Shown here one piece after another: positions 25,918 through 34,544 of a DNA stretch of 64,000 bases; within the stretch, counting starts at the first letter, position 1, and the number at the start of each line of letters is the position of its first letter. The position numbers and the translations under genes were made by a program. Source of the stretch: Rhodopirellula baltica. Lineage in GTDB: Bacteria > Planctomycetota > Planctomycetia > Pirellulales > Pirellulaceae. Location: NCBI GenBank assembly GCA_002901265.1, contig PPHI01000082.1, forward strand, positions 30,877-94,876. The letters run 5' to 3'. The notes under the pieces were generated by a model. It was not told where the DNA came from. It worked only from the letters and a program-made list of their open reading frames with translations, and searched no databases.

Positions 25918-27321
25918 ATGCGACTCCCCGCTTCCAGAAATTTCTTGCTGATCGGCCTACTGATCAGCACGTTGATGCCTCATCCAACCATCCGTGGGCA
26001 ATCCTATGCATTGAAACCGGCACCAAGTCCTGCGGAGAACCCCTTGAAGGGTTTGGTGCCGTACGCACGCCCGGCACCAAACCGTTTTCCACACAGCATG
26101 GAGTTCCAGTATCTCCCGCTGAGCGATTTGATGTTGGGGATGGATCAGTTTGACTGGTCACCGATGGAACGCTTGCTGGACGATATCGCATCACGAGGGA
26201 ACCAGGCAGTCGTCCGCGTTTACATGGAATACCCCGGCAAGGAAAAAGGGATTCCTCAATTCCTGGTCGATGGAGGGCTGCGAGTCCATCGCTACCCCAA
26301 CACCAATACCGCCCCGTTCCCGCCAACCCAAGTCACTACGCCGGACTACGAAGACGCGAACCTTCGCGAAGCATTGCGTCGGTTCATCGCCGCATGGGGC
26401 AAAGCATACGATGGTGACCCACGACTGGCTTACATCACCGCTGGGTTACTAGGTACCTGGGGCGAGTGGCACACCTACCCCAAGGACGACCTTTGGGCGA
26501 GTCACAAAACCCAAGCCATCGTACTCGATGCTTATGCAACTGCTTTTCGATCGACGCCGGTCTTACTCCGGTATCCCGCCGGCCCCGACCATGGTGCTCA
26601 GGTCGAAAACGCGAACCGTCCCTTTGGCTACCACGATGATTCCTTTGCGTGGGCGACTCTCGAAACAGGTCGCCGCCAAGACGATTGGTTCTATATGTCA
26701 ATACTGAACTCGGCGGGAGCACAAGCCCGCAACAAATGGAAATCACATCCGATTGGTGGCGAGATCCGGCCTGAAGTTTGGGGCAAGATCTTTGACTCGC
26801 CAGACCAATGGCCGGATCAGGCACAGAATTTCCATGAGTGTGTTTCTGTCACACATGCGACTTGGTTGATGGACACGGGGATGTTTCGCAAGCAAGCATC
26901 ACCGGAGCGATTGACGACTGCGATCACCGAAGTCGGTCGAATGGGCTACGACTTCTATGTGCGATCATCCACCTTTCAGAGAAACAATGAAAGTCGCCAG
27001 CTTGACGTAACACTTGAAATTCTCAATCAGGGCGTCGCGCCGTTTTATGCGGATTGGCCGTCCGAAATTGCGATCGCAACGACAGCAGGAAAAATCGTTT
27101 CGCGGCAACACGCACCGGGATTCAAATTGCAAGGTCTACTGCCAGCCAAGACGCCACACAGGCGTTCGGCATCGATCCCGATGCCGCAATCTGGAGAGTA
27201 CTTTGTGCTGCTCCGCGTGGTGAATCCGCTTCCTGGCGGTAAACCGCTGCGGTTCGCAAACGTAGATCAAGACGCCACCAAGGCGGGTTGGTTGACGCTT
27301 GGAAAACTGATGGTCGAATAG
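25918..27321 (+). CDS. Secreted DUF4832-type TIM-barrel protein
   Basis: 467 residues. The start ATG 25918 (over an upstream TTG) gives a signal peptide ending near HPTIRGQ. The core motif GLLGTWGEWHTYP and NPLKGLVPY at the mature N-terminus are characteristic of DUF4832 proteins, which look like glycoside-hydrolase barrels. FHECVSVTHATWLMD is in the centre and a C-terminal beta domain begins near residue 350 (LDVTLEILNQGVAPFY). Function unknown; a carbohydrate-active role is plausible. It follows the sigma/membrane pair by 60 bp and might belong to its regulon. Confidence 0.78.
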   Translation: MRLPASRNFLLIGLLISTLMPHPTIRGQSYALKPAPSPAENPLKGLVPYARPAPNRFPHSMEFQYLPLSDLMLGMDQFDWSPMERLLDDIASRGNQAVVRVYMEYPGKEKGIPQFLVDGGLRVHRYPNTNTAPFPPTQVTTPDYEDANLREALRRFIAAWGKAYDGDPRLAYITAGLLGTWGEWHTYPKDDLWASHKTQAIVLDAYATAFRSTPVLLRYPAGPDHGAQVENANRPFGYHDDSFAWATLETGRRQDDWFYMSILNSAGAQARNKWKSHPIGGEIRPEVWGKIFDSPDQWPDQAQNFHECVSVTHATWLMDTGMFRKQASPERLTTAITEVGRMGYDFYVRSSTFQRNNESRQLDVTLEILNQGVAPFYADWPSEIAIATTAGKIVSRQHAPGFKLQGLLPAKTPHRRSASIPMPQSGEYFVLLRVVNPLPGGKPLRFANVDQDATKAGWLTLGKLMVE

Positions 27322-27367
27322 TCGTCCGACCATACCATTTCACACTCGACGCAAAGGCCAACGTTCG

Positions 27368-27646
27368 ATGTTAAAAGAGCTGATCGGACGCCAGATCAAT
27401 CAAGAAGTTGGGATCAATATCCACGGCGCCCACCGCATCGACACCGCTGAGATCCTCTCCGCGGCGGATGAGTATTTTTCAGTCAAGATGGAACAGGACA
27501 ACAATGTGTACCATGTGCCATACACGAACATCGTCAAAGTGATTGAGAACCCATCGGGAGTGGTGGTCAGCGGATTTTTCAAATCACACCACTCCCATCC
27601 GATGGTCATCAAGATCGGACATGTCGTCGAATACGTACCGACGTAG
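27368..27646 (+). CDS. Small protein of unknown function, possible Sm-like beta barrel
   Basis: 92 residues (MLKELIGRQINQEVGINIHG start). The pattern of strands, LIGRQINQEVGINI, AEILSAADEYFSVKM, NVYHVPYTNIVKVIE, looks like a small SH3/Sm-like beta barrel, followed by a His-rich stretch (FKSHHSHPMVIKIGH). No named family is recognised. It lies 46 bp after the DUF4832 gene on the same strand and 26 bp from the convergent gene's stop. Confidence 0.65.
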   Translation: MLKELIGRQINQEVGINIHGAHRIDTAEILSAADEYFSVKMEQDNNVYHVPYTNIVKVIENPSGVVVSGFFKSHHSHPMVIKIGHVVEYVPT

Positions 27647-27672
27647 CAGCACGCCGAGTCGACAACCTTTCG

Positions 27673-30081
27673 TTAACGACGGTTTTGTAATGAAGCAGCA
27701 CTCGCCGTTTGCTGTGGTACCCACGGTGTTCCCGCACGGAACACACGTTGGTGATACATCGCTAGGGAACGCAGGGCATGTCCTTTTGGACCGATCGCCC
27801 AATCATGATCCAAGTCGGATGCCATCGCACGCAACAAGTAACTGACCGCTGCGACCAAACGTCGGTCTTGCAAGTCTTCATCGGGAGTCACCGTCAGCAA
27901 CCATTCGACGATGTGCCCCGTCGTTTGAATCTTTCGATCAACGTCGTTGTTGTCGCCCCGACCTTCGAACCACTCCGTGCTCATCGAACCGTCGCGGTTT
28001 TGGAGCGAGTAGGCATAGTCGATGAAATCGTTGGTGTAGATTTCGGCACGCTTCCAATGCCCTTCGATCGGCTTGCCTTCGGCGCGGCGTTTCCGCAATG
28101 CGTGAGCGTATCCCATCAAACGGTGTGTGCCGCCACAGGCCGCACCGACAATCGGTTCTTCCAGCTCTTCGGCAATCAAACGCTCGAAATCCCATTCGCT
28201 ACCATCCGCAGCAATCCAAGTCGAATCGGTGTCGAGATAGTGCGAGAATCCGATTAACGTAAATGTCAGCTCGTTTTCCGGCTTGCAGCCGCGTTGTTCA
28301 GACTTGATCAACGCATCCACGTTGTATTTCATCTGTCCGGCGTACAGCGGATACTCGACAGGCACGTTGCACATTCCCAACACGGCTAGGAACTGCGACT
28401 CGTGTCCTTGCAATCCCACGCCGCTCTTGGCTTTGATCCCATCCGCGTCGTTGGTCAACAGACGCTGACCACGGCAAATGTTATTGCCGGCGATCCAAGC
28501 AATCGTGCTGTAGAGACGATTGCCGACGCGAACTTGTGTGTCACTGCCGAACACCATCAGTTGGTGCATCATCCCCCAGTTGCTGCGTCCGGCGGCAACC
28601 TCAGGGTTCTGATAAAAGTAGCTCAGCACCCGTTCCATCGGGCGTCGCAAACTGGCGACCGTCCGATTCGGCTGGATCTCGACCGACGGGCGACCGGTGT
28701 AATCGAGTTCGACGTCTGCTTCTTCGGTTTCTGGTTGCCCGATTTGATCAGGCGCCGCTTCCGAGGCTGGCGAATCGATCACCACGTCATCCTGGCTTGG
28801 CAGGTCACCGACGCTCGCCGACGCACTACCGGGTGCCTCGAGACGTTGTGAAAGGTTACCCTTTGGCAGCGGGGTCAATTCCGCGGTATCGGCAGGGAGT
28901 TCCGTCAGCTTTGCAGGTTCCGACCGACGGCTAACCGCAACACGCTCGGACCGCTTTGGCTGCAACTTGACCTCTTCGTTGACCGTTTCATCTCGCAGCA
29001 CGTTTGGCGCGTCTTCCCTTGCCATCGGCGATTCGAGGGACAGCGCGTCGTCATCACCAAGATTCTCTTCGCTCGGCAAATCATCGTACCGTGGCGCCAG
29101 ATCAGCGTTTGGAACGACGCTCGCTTTGGGAACCAGCTTCTTTCGTTCGCCAGGTTCGCTGATCTCAACACGCGGCTGAGCTTTCGGTTCGACGACGCGT
29201 TCGTTCGCCTCTGGTTGCGAAGGTGCTCGCTGCTGGGGCGCCGGTTGCGTCGGAGGTGCTGGTTGGGCCTTGGGAGCGACTTCGTGAATCGGTTGTGGTT
29301 TAACCGCAGGTTCCACCGACGCCGCGACCGGATCGCGCAGTGGGGCAATCCGATTGATCGCATCGCGTGCCACCCAATTGCCTTCGCTGATCGCGCGAAT
29401 GGATTGGTCGTTCACAGCAGCGGGAGCTTCCGACGCCTGCATGTCGCCTACTGACAAAGCCGCTTCGGCGTCGCCACGACCCTGCCATTGACTCGCGCTG
29501 CGCTGCTGCGCCGCACGGCGTTCGGCAAGCAAACGTGCCCCTGGCGTTTGGATCGCATTTTCGCGAACCGTGTTCTCGGCTTTCGCCTTGGACTCCGCTT
29601 CGCCAAGTTTCATCGATGGAAGTTCTGCACGGGACTGGCCCTTGTCACTTGGATCGGACACCGGCAGCGCTGGCAACGGTTTCCGGGTGGGTGACTGTTC
29701 CGCTGGCGCTTTTGCCACATGTGCTTCCGCCACACTCGCGGTGACGTCACGAGCGACTGACGTGTCGTTTTTTTGCGAGGTGGATTGCGGTGCACCACGA
29801 CGAGTCCACCCCTCATCACTCGCCGCAGGGCTCTTCTTTGCCGGCTCCACCGAAGCAACCGCAGCAGCTTCAACTTCGACAGCAGGTTTCACATCCGCAG
29901 CGGGTTCTTCGACAGGCATGTTGGCAGGTGCCATCAGCTCAATCGTGTCATCTGCGTAGGCGGGTAACTCAACTGAAGATGCTGCGAGGGTTGACGCGAA
30001 TGCAGCAGCGACTCGCCACAGGTGGGTACGAAGACGATCGCGTTGGTTTGTAGTGTTGCGTCGGGTCGGGCAGGTCAGCAC
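27673..30081 (-). CDS. Exported protein with long repeat-rich linker and C-terminal helical-toroid-like domain
   Basis: About 802 residues. GTG 30081, with GGAG seven bases before, gives a signal peptide (hydrophobic stretch ending ELPAYA); a TTG at 30150 is the longest option. Residues about 30-500 are low in complexity and rich in Ala, Glu, Pro, Lys and Ser. From about 520 a folded domain appears with motifs FGSDTQVRVGN, GHESQFLAVLGMC, GFSHYL, ACGGTHRLMGYAHAL and YSLQNRDGSMSTEWF, reminiscent of the alpha-alpha barrels of terpene cyclase/prenyltransferase-like proteins. Its function is unknown; it may be a secreted or periplasmic planctomycete-specific protein. Confidence 0.72.
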   Translation of the reverse strand: MLTCPTRRNTTNQRDRLRTHLWRVAAAFASTLAASSVELPAYADDTIELMAPANMPVEEPAADVKPAVEVEAAAVASVEPAKKSPAASDEGWTRRGAPQSTSQKNDTSVARDVTASVAEAHVAKAPAEQSPTRKPLPALPVSDPSDKGQSRAELPSMKLGEAESKAKAENTVRENAIQTPGARLLAERRAAQQRSASQWQGRGDAEAALSVGDMQASEAPAAVNDQSIRAISEGNWVARDAINRIAPLRDPVAASVEPAVKPQPIHEVAPKAQPAPPTQPAPQQRAPSQPEANERVVEPKAQPRVEISEPGERKKLVPKASVVPNADLAPRYDDLPSEENLGDDDALSLESPMAREDAPNVLRDETVNEEVKLQPKRSERVAVSRRSEPAKLTELPADTAELTPLPKGNLSQRLEAPGSASASVGDLPSQDDVVIDSPASEAAPDQIGQPETEEADVELDYTGRPSVEIQPNRTVASLRRPMERVLSYFYQNPEVAAGRSNWGMMHQLMVFGSDTQVRVGNRLYSTIAWIAGNNICRGQRLLTNDADGIKAKSGVGLQGHESQFLAVLGMCNVPVEYPLYAGQMKYNVDALIKSEQRGCKPENELTFTLIGFSHYLDTDSTWIAADGSEWDFERLIAEELEEPIVGAACGGTHRLMGYAHALRKRRAEGKPIEGHWKRAEIYTNDFIDYAYSLQNRDGSMSTEWFEGRGDNNDVDRKIQTTGHIVEWLLTVTPDEDLQDRRLVAAVSYLLRAMASDLDHDWAIGPKGHALRSLAMYHQRVFRAGTPWVPQQTASAASLQNRR

Positions 30082-30248
30082 GAATAGGCTCCATCGAACG
30101 AATGCGCAAAGGTAGTCTCTGCTATCGGATCGAAGGGCCGCAGAATCCAACCTTTAACAGTCGACCAATGCCCAAAGGAAACGCCTTTAAACCAGGTAAA
30201 CTTTGCGGGTTGGTATTCGCCGTTCTGATTGAAAAACTCGAATTTCGC

Positions 30249-31079
30249 TCAAGCGATTTCACCCCCTGCCTGAGCCGTTTTCTGCACCGTCGCGCCTGCC
30301 ACAAGGTATCGCCTTGGACCGATTTCCCAAATCCATGGCTTTTCAGTGGAGAAAAGCTGGATCGAGGGAGTCTTCTGAATCGCGGCAAGGACTCCACCTG
30401 GATGGACACCAGCAAAAAAGTTTCCCATCGACAACAGGGACGCGGCGAGCCGCTCGACTTGGTCGGGATCTGCGGCGGCCGCGTCGCAATGCAGCAATTG
30501 CGGGGCGCTGTCCGAAGAGACAAAGTCAAATGCAAAGACGGCGTGGCCGTTCGGACGCAGCATCTCCCCGACGGTACGGATGTGTCCTTCACGGACCCAA
30601 CTGAGAACCAGCTTGGGGTCGTCAAGCAAGGATTCTTTGTAGCGCAGGCGTTGCACTGACATCGCGAGTTGGGAAAGCAGTCCGCTTGAGACAACGAGAT
30701 CGCAATCGCCGACCGCGATCGGTGAACCTTGGGCGAGCGAACCCGGTGTATGGCCCCCCATCAACGGCGCGGCGACATCAAAATCGCCATGCCGATGAAC
30801 CGCGTCATGATCGACGCCTAGCTTTGAAATCGCATGGTCCATTGCCCCGGTATCCACATCGACCAAATGGACTTCTGCAAAGTGTTGCAACAACCATGTG
30901 AGATCGATGTCGTTACAGTTTCCCGCACCAAGAATCGCCACTCGGTCGTGACGGGACATGGCTTCGGTCGCTGTCTGGATCATCGCCATAATACGTTGGC
31001 GATGCGATCCATACCCTACCCAATCGTGCACCGTCCGTTGATTGTTGCGACGGTGGATGTTTACCAGTTCCAAGTCCAT
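30249..31079 (-). CDS. SAM-dependent methyltransferase-like protein
   Basis: 276 residues. [19 protein letters not shown] and [15 protein letters not shown] fit the first two strands of a class I methyltransferase fold (Gly-rich loop, acidic residue at the end of beta-2). [16 protein letters not shown] and [15 protein letters not shown] are compatible with later strands. No specific methyl-acceptor can be named. It follows the sugar kinase gene by 27 bp on the same strand and may belong to the murQ-kinase unit. Confidence 0.7.
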
Positions 31080-31106
31080 CGCAGGATGACTCGTGATAGA
31101 AGCGTG

Positions 31107-32117
31107 TTACTTCGACAGATCGATGTTGGGGATTTCTTTCGATGGCAAGGCGGCCAACCGAAGTGCGCCTGCGACCGGATCTTGGACCACCAAAGGGCTT
31201 AGCCCCATTGGCTCGATTGCCGCGATCAGCTGCTCCCGGCAACGTGTTTCGTTCACCAAGATACCACCGGTCATCGCCAGCGTGGCGCCGGCCGGCAAAT
31301 CCAATCGCTCATTCAAGGTCGCAACATGATTGGCCAATTCGCTGACCGCATGGTCGACGATCCGAATCGACACAGGGTCGCCGTCTTCGGCAGCGTTGAC
31401 GACTCGTCGACTGAGAGCCGCTATTGCTTTTCGAGTCCCTTCGGGACCATAGATTTTTTCGATCAATTCCAACGGCTCGGTCACACCGAAATGTTCGCAA
31501 AAGGATTCGACGAGAACGGTCGCTTCGCCACGTCCATCCGCAGCGCGAGCGACCGCATCCAACCCCGCGACCGCGATCGCAAAGCCACTCCCAGGGTCGC
31601 CGATCAGTGATCCCCAACCACCTGCGCGACTGCACTCGCCAGCTTGGTTCCGTCCCCAAGCGAAGGAACCGGTTCCTGAAATCAGCACGATGCCTGACAA
31701 ACTGGGTGTAGCGGCAGCTAGCACCGGTAGCGCATCGTCGGTGACAAAAACGCGTGACCGTGGGAATTGCCGCTCAATCAGCGCTTTCAATTCGTCTTGC
31801 TCCGGTTTCCGTCCGGCGCCCGCTGCTCCAATACAAATCCGTTCGGGTTCGTCGGCTTGCAACGTTCGGTCTTCGCTCGCTTGACGCACCGCCAACCGCA
31901 CGGAACGACAGATCGCATTCGCTGCCGTTTCGAATCCGACGACGCGTGGATTTCCGGCATCGGAAATTCCAGCACCGATCGGGACCACCGGCCCATTCTC
32001 GGAACGGTTGCAATGCCCGACCCACGAAACCGTTTTACTGCCGCCGGCATCAACACCAGCGATCAACGTCGGATGATTGGCAGACAAATAGTTCACAGAC
32101 AGATGTTTTGAAAACAT
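31107..32117 (-). CDS. murK: BadF/BadG-family sugar kinase, putative N-acetylmuramate/GlcNAc kinase
   Basis: 336 residues with the ASKHA ATPase fold: LIAGVDAGGSKTVSWV (phosphate 1), GAAGAGRKPEQ, GIVLISGTGSFAWGR (phosphate 2) and GATLAMTGGILVNE (adenosine). The group includes GlcNAc kinases and the MurNAc/GlcNAc kinase MurK. The gene begins 7 bp after the murQ stop, which strongly supports a job in making MurNAc 6-phosphate, the MurQ substrate. ATG 32117 fits the first strand; longer in-frame starts run into murQ. Symbol is tentative. Confidence 0.82.
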   Translation of the reverse strand: MFSKHLSVNYLSANHPTLIAGVDAGGSKTVSWVGHCNRSENGPVVPIGAGISDAGNPRVVGFETAANAICRSVRLAVRQASEDRTLQADEPERICIGAAGAGRKPEQDELKALIERQFPRSRVFVTDDALPVLAAATPSLSGIVLISGTGSFAWGRNQAGECSRAGGWGSLIGDPGSGFAIAVAGLDAVARAADGRGEATVLVESFCEHFGVTEPLELIEKIYGPEGTRKAIAALSRRVVNAAEDGDPVSIRIVDHAVSELANHVATLNERLDLPAGATLAMTGGILVNETRCREQLIAAIEPMGLSPLVVQDPVAGALRLAALPSKEIPNIDLSK

Positions 32118-32124
32118 GAGCGAG

Positions 32125-33048
32125 CTACTTCTGTCCGGATTCGAGTGCCAATCGCAATTGCCCACCGCTCTGCCGCAGTCGCTCACGCGCTTGGATTGCC
32201 GACACGGAACATCGGGCACTGACGATGGCCGTTTTCAATTCGCCGTCACAGCGATCAAGAACCGCTTGCGATTCTTCGTTCGATAGCCCAGTTAAACGAG
32301 ACATCAATCGGCGAGTCCGCGCGACCAATTTTGCATTGGACGCACGCAGGTCGACCATCAGGTTGCCGTAGGTTTTGCCAAGCCGAACCATCGTTCCAGT
32401 GGTCAGCATATTGAGAACCATTTTGGTCGCCGTCCCTGCTTTCATCCGAGTCGAACCGCTGATCAGTTCCGGCCCAACGACTGGCGTGATCATCCATTCT
32501 GCAGCCTCGGCAAGCGGAGAGTTTTCGTTGCAAGCCAAACCAATCGTCGACGCGCCCAACGATCGAGCATAGGCAACCGCACCGATCACATACGGCGTCC
32601 TACCGCTGGATGCGATCCCGACCAAGACGTCTCCTTTGCAAAAGCCGATCTGGCGGAGGTCGTCGGCACCTCGCTCGGGTAGATCTTCGATGCCTTCCGC
32701 CGCACGCCGCAATGCCGAATCACCACCAGCGATCAGACCGATCACCATTTCCGGAGGGGTGCTAAAGGTCGGCGGGCACTCCGACGCATCAAGTACACCC
32801 AAACGCCCTGATGTCCCGGCACCGACGTAGACGAGTCGACCGCCGCTACGGATTCGATCGCTAATGATTTCGATCGCCTGGGCAATCGCTGCCTCTTCTT
32901 TGCCGACGGCATCGGCGATCATCGCATCTTCGCGATTAAACAGTCGGACCAGTTCAATGGGAGAGAGCGTGTCGATCGATTCCGATCGCGGATTAACACG
33001 TTCGGTCGTCAATAGCTCTAGCTGCTGGTCGATGGGGAGATCGTCCAT
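32125..33048 (-). CDS. murQ: N-acetylmuramic acid 6-phosphate etherase
   Basis: 307 residues, SIS fold. The signature stretches are RLVYVGAGTSGRLGVLDASECPPTF (with catalytic Glu90), GDVLVGIASSGRTPYVIGA and the family tag GSTRMKAGTATKMVLNML. It removes lactate from MurNAc 6-phosphate to give GlcNAc 6-phosphate, in the cytoplasm. It heads a minus-strand unit with a sugar kinase and is divergent from namZ, together making a muramic-acid recovery cassette. Confidence 0.95.
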   Translation of the reverse strand: MDDLPIDQQLELLTTERVNPRSESIDTLSPIELVRLFNREDAMIADAVGKEEAAIAQAIEIISDRIRSGGRLVYVGAGTSGRLGVLDASECPPTFSTPPEMVIGLIAGGDSALRRAAEGIEDLPERGADDLRQIGFCKGDVLVGIASSGRTPYVIGAVAYARSLGASTIGLACNENSPLAEAAEWMITPVVGPELISGSTRMKAGTATKMVLNMLTTGTMVRLGKTYGNLMVDLRASNAKLVARTRRLMSRLTGLSNEESQAVLDRCDGELKTAIVSARCSVSAIQARERLRQSGGQLRLALESGQK

Positions 33049-33079
33049 TTACGAGATGCCGGCGAAAAATACGGTGCGG

Positions 33080-33112
33080 GGAAAAGCGGTATGATAGCCG
33101 CCACGCTTTTCC
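33080..33112. promoter_or_regulatory. Inverted repeat spanning the divergent murQ/namZ promoter region
   Basis: GGAAAAGCG (33080-33088) and CGCTTTTCC (33104-33112) are a perfect 9-bp inverted repeat with a 15-bp spacer. The spacer holds TATGAT (33090-33095), a good -10 box on the plus strand that also reads TATCAT on the other strand. The site lies 32 bp from both gene starts (33048 minus and 33145 plus). It is a candidate operator that could control both directions. Confidence 0.5.
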
Positions 33113-33144
33113 GTCCCACCTGCCGTCAGCGAGATTGTCCACCT

Positions 33145-34404
33145 ATGTTTCGAAACGCCAAGAATCAACGATCCGGGAATTACTCGGCGTTTGCAAACTG
33201 GGCAAGCGCTCTGCTGGTGATTGTCAGTTTGAACGCGACCGCTGGGGGCCAAGAAATCAGTCCCGCTACGACTGCCATCCCGCCGGTTCTTACCGGAATT
33301 GACGTTCTAAAACAGAACGGATTCAAAGACTTGGTAGGAAAACGTATCGGCCTGATCACCAACCACACCGGATTGGATTTTCAAGGATGCGAGACCGCAG
33401 TCCTTTTGCATGAAGCGAAAAACGTGGATTTGGTCACGTTGTTCAGTCCCGAACACGGCTACCAAGGAAAACTCGACCAGTCGACGATCGGCAACGACAA
33501 AGACAAAGCGACCGGACTGCAAATTGTCAGTCTGTACGGCAAGACACGTCGCCCCACTGCAGAGATGTTGGCTGATATCGATGTGCTCGTCTTCGACATC
33601 CAAGACATCGGGGCGCGATTCTATACCTATATCTCAACGATGGGCGAAGCGATGATTGCCGCCAATGAGCATGGCAAACGGTTCGTCGTTCTCGATCGCC
33701 CCAATCCGATCGACGGCGTTTCGATCGCGGGCCCAATGCTGGATCATGGCACCGAATCCTTCGTTGGTTTCCATCATCTGCCGATCCGACATGGAATGAC
33801 CATCGGTGAATTGGCGATGATGTTCCATTCAGAATTGAATCTTTCGGCGCCGCTGGATGTGATTCGCTGCCAGGGCTGGCACCGCGAGATGACCTTCGAT
33901 GAGTGTGGATCGGTTTGGGTGAACCCGTCGCCCAATATGCGATCGCTGACACAGGCGTTTCTGTATCCCGGTGTCGGCATGTTGGAAACAAGCAATCTGT
34001 CGGTCGGGCGCGGTACCGACACTCCGTTCGAAGTGATCGGTGCCCCGTGGATTGAGCCGATTCGTTTCGCGCAATCACTCGATAAGGTGCCAGGAATGGT
34101 TTTCGTTCCGATCCGCTTCACTCCCGATGCAAGTCGCTACAAAGACGAAGCCTGCGGCGGTGTCAATCTGGTGATCACCGACCGAACGGCGTTTGATCCG
34201 ATCCGTCTGGGAATCACGCTCGCCGTCACACTGCAACGCCTTTACCCCGATCATTGGCAAGCGGAACGCGCGAACAAATTGCTGGGCAGTCAATCGACAT
34301 TGGACGCAATCTTGGCCGGCCAATCGGTCTCGGAAGTGATGCTCCAAACAAAGATCGGGTTGGACGACTTTGCCCAGCGTCGATCAGAATTCCTGTTGTA
34401 TTGA
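33145..34404 (+). CDS. namZ: Exo-beta-N-acetylmuramidase NamZ (DUF1343, GH171)
   Basis: 419 residues. ATG 33145 gives a signal peptide (NWASALLVIVSLNATAGGQ), so the protein is exported. The DUF1343 pattern is plain: GKRIGLITNHTGLD, LFSPEHGYQG, LVFDIQDIGARFYTYISTM, VVLDRPNPIDG, HLPIRHGMTIGEL and the FLYPGVGMLETSNLSVGRGTD stretch. NamZ removes MurNAc from the non-reducing end of peptidoglycan fragments. It is divergent from murQ and a sugar kinase, which would phosphorylate and convert the MurNAc it releases. How MurNAc would enter the cell is not shown by this window. Confidence 0.92.
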   Translation: MFRNAKNQRSGNYSAFANWASALLVIVSLNATAGGQEISPATTAIPPVLTGIDVLKQNGFKDLVGKRIGLITNHTGLDFQGCETAVLLHEAKNVDLVTLFSPEHGYQGKLDQSTIGNDKDKATGLQIVSLYGKTRRPTAEMLADIDVLVFDIQDIGARFYTYISTMGEAMIAANEHGKRFVVLDRPNPIDGVSIAGPMLDHGTESFVGFHHLPIRHGMTIGELAMMFHSELNLSAPLDVIRCQGWHREMTFDECGSVWVNPSPNMRSLTQAFLYPGVGMLETSNLSVGRGTDTPFEVIGAPWIEPIRFAQSLDKVPGMVFVPIRFTPDASRYKDEACGGVNLVITDRTAFDPIRLGITLAVTLQRLYPDHWQAERANKLLGSQSTLDAILAGQSVSEVMLQTKIGLDDFAQRRSEFLLY

Positions 34405-34544
34405 GCGACCATCAATTCCCCGTGCATTTTGAGCCTATTTCCTAGGCAATTATGCAATTCACGTCGTGGCAACACGGTGGAACATCTTCGCGTTCTCGTT
34501 CTATAATCCGCCCAAACAGTTACCGATAGCGAAAGGAAGAATTG

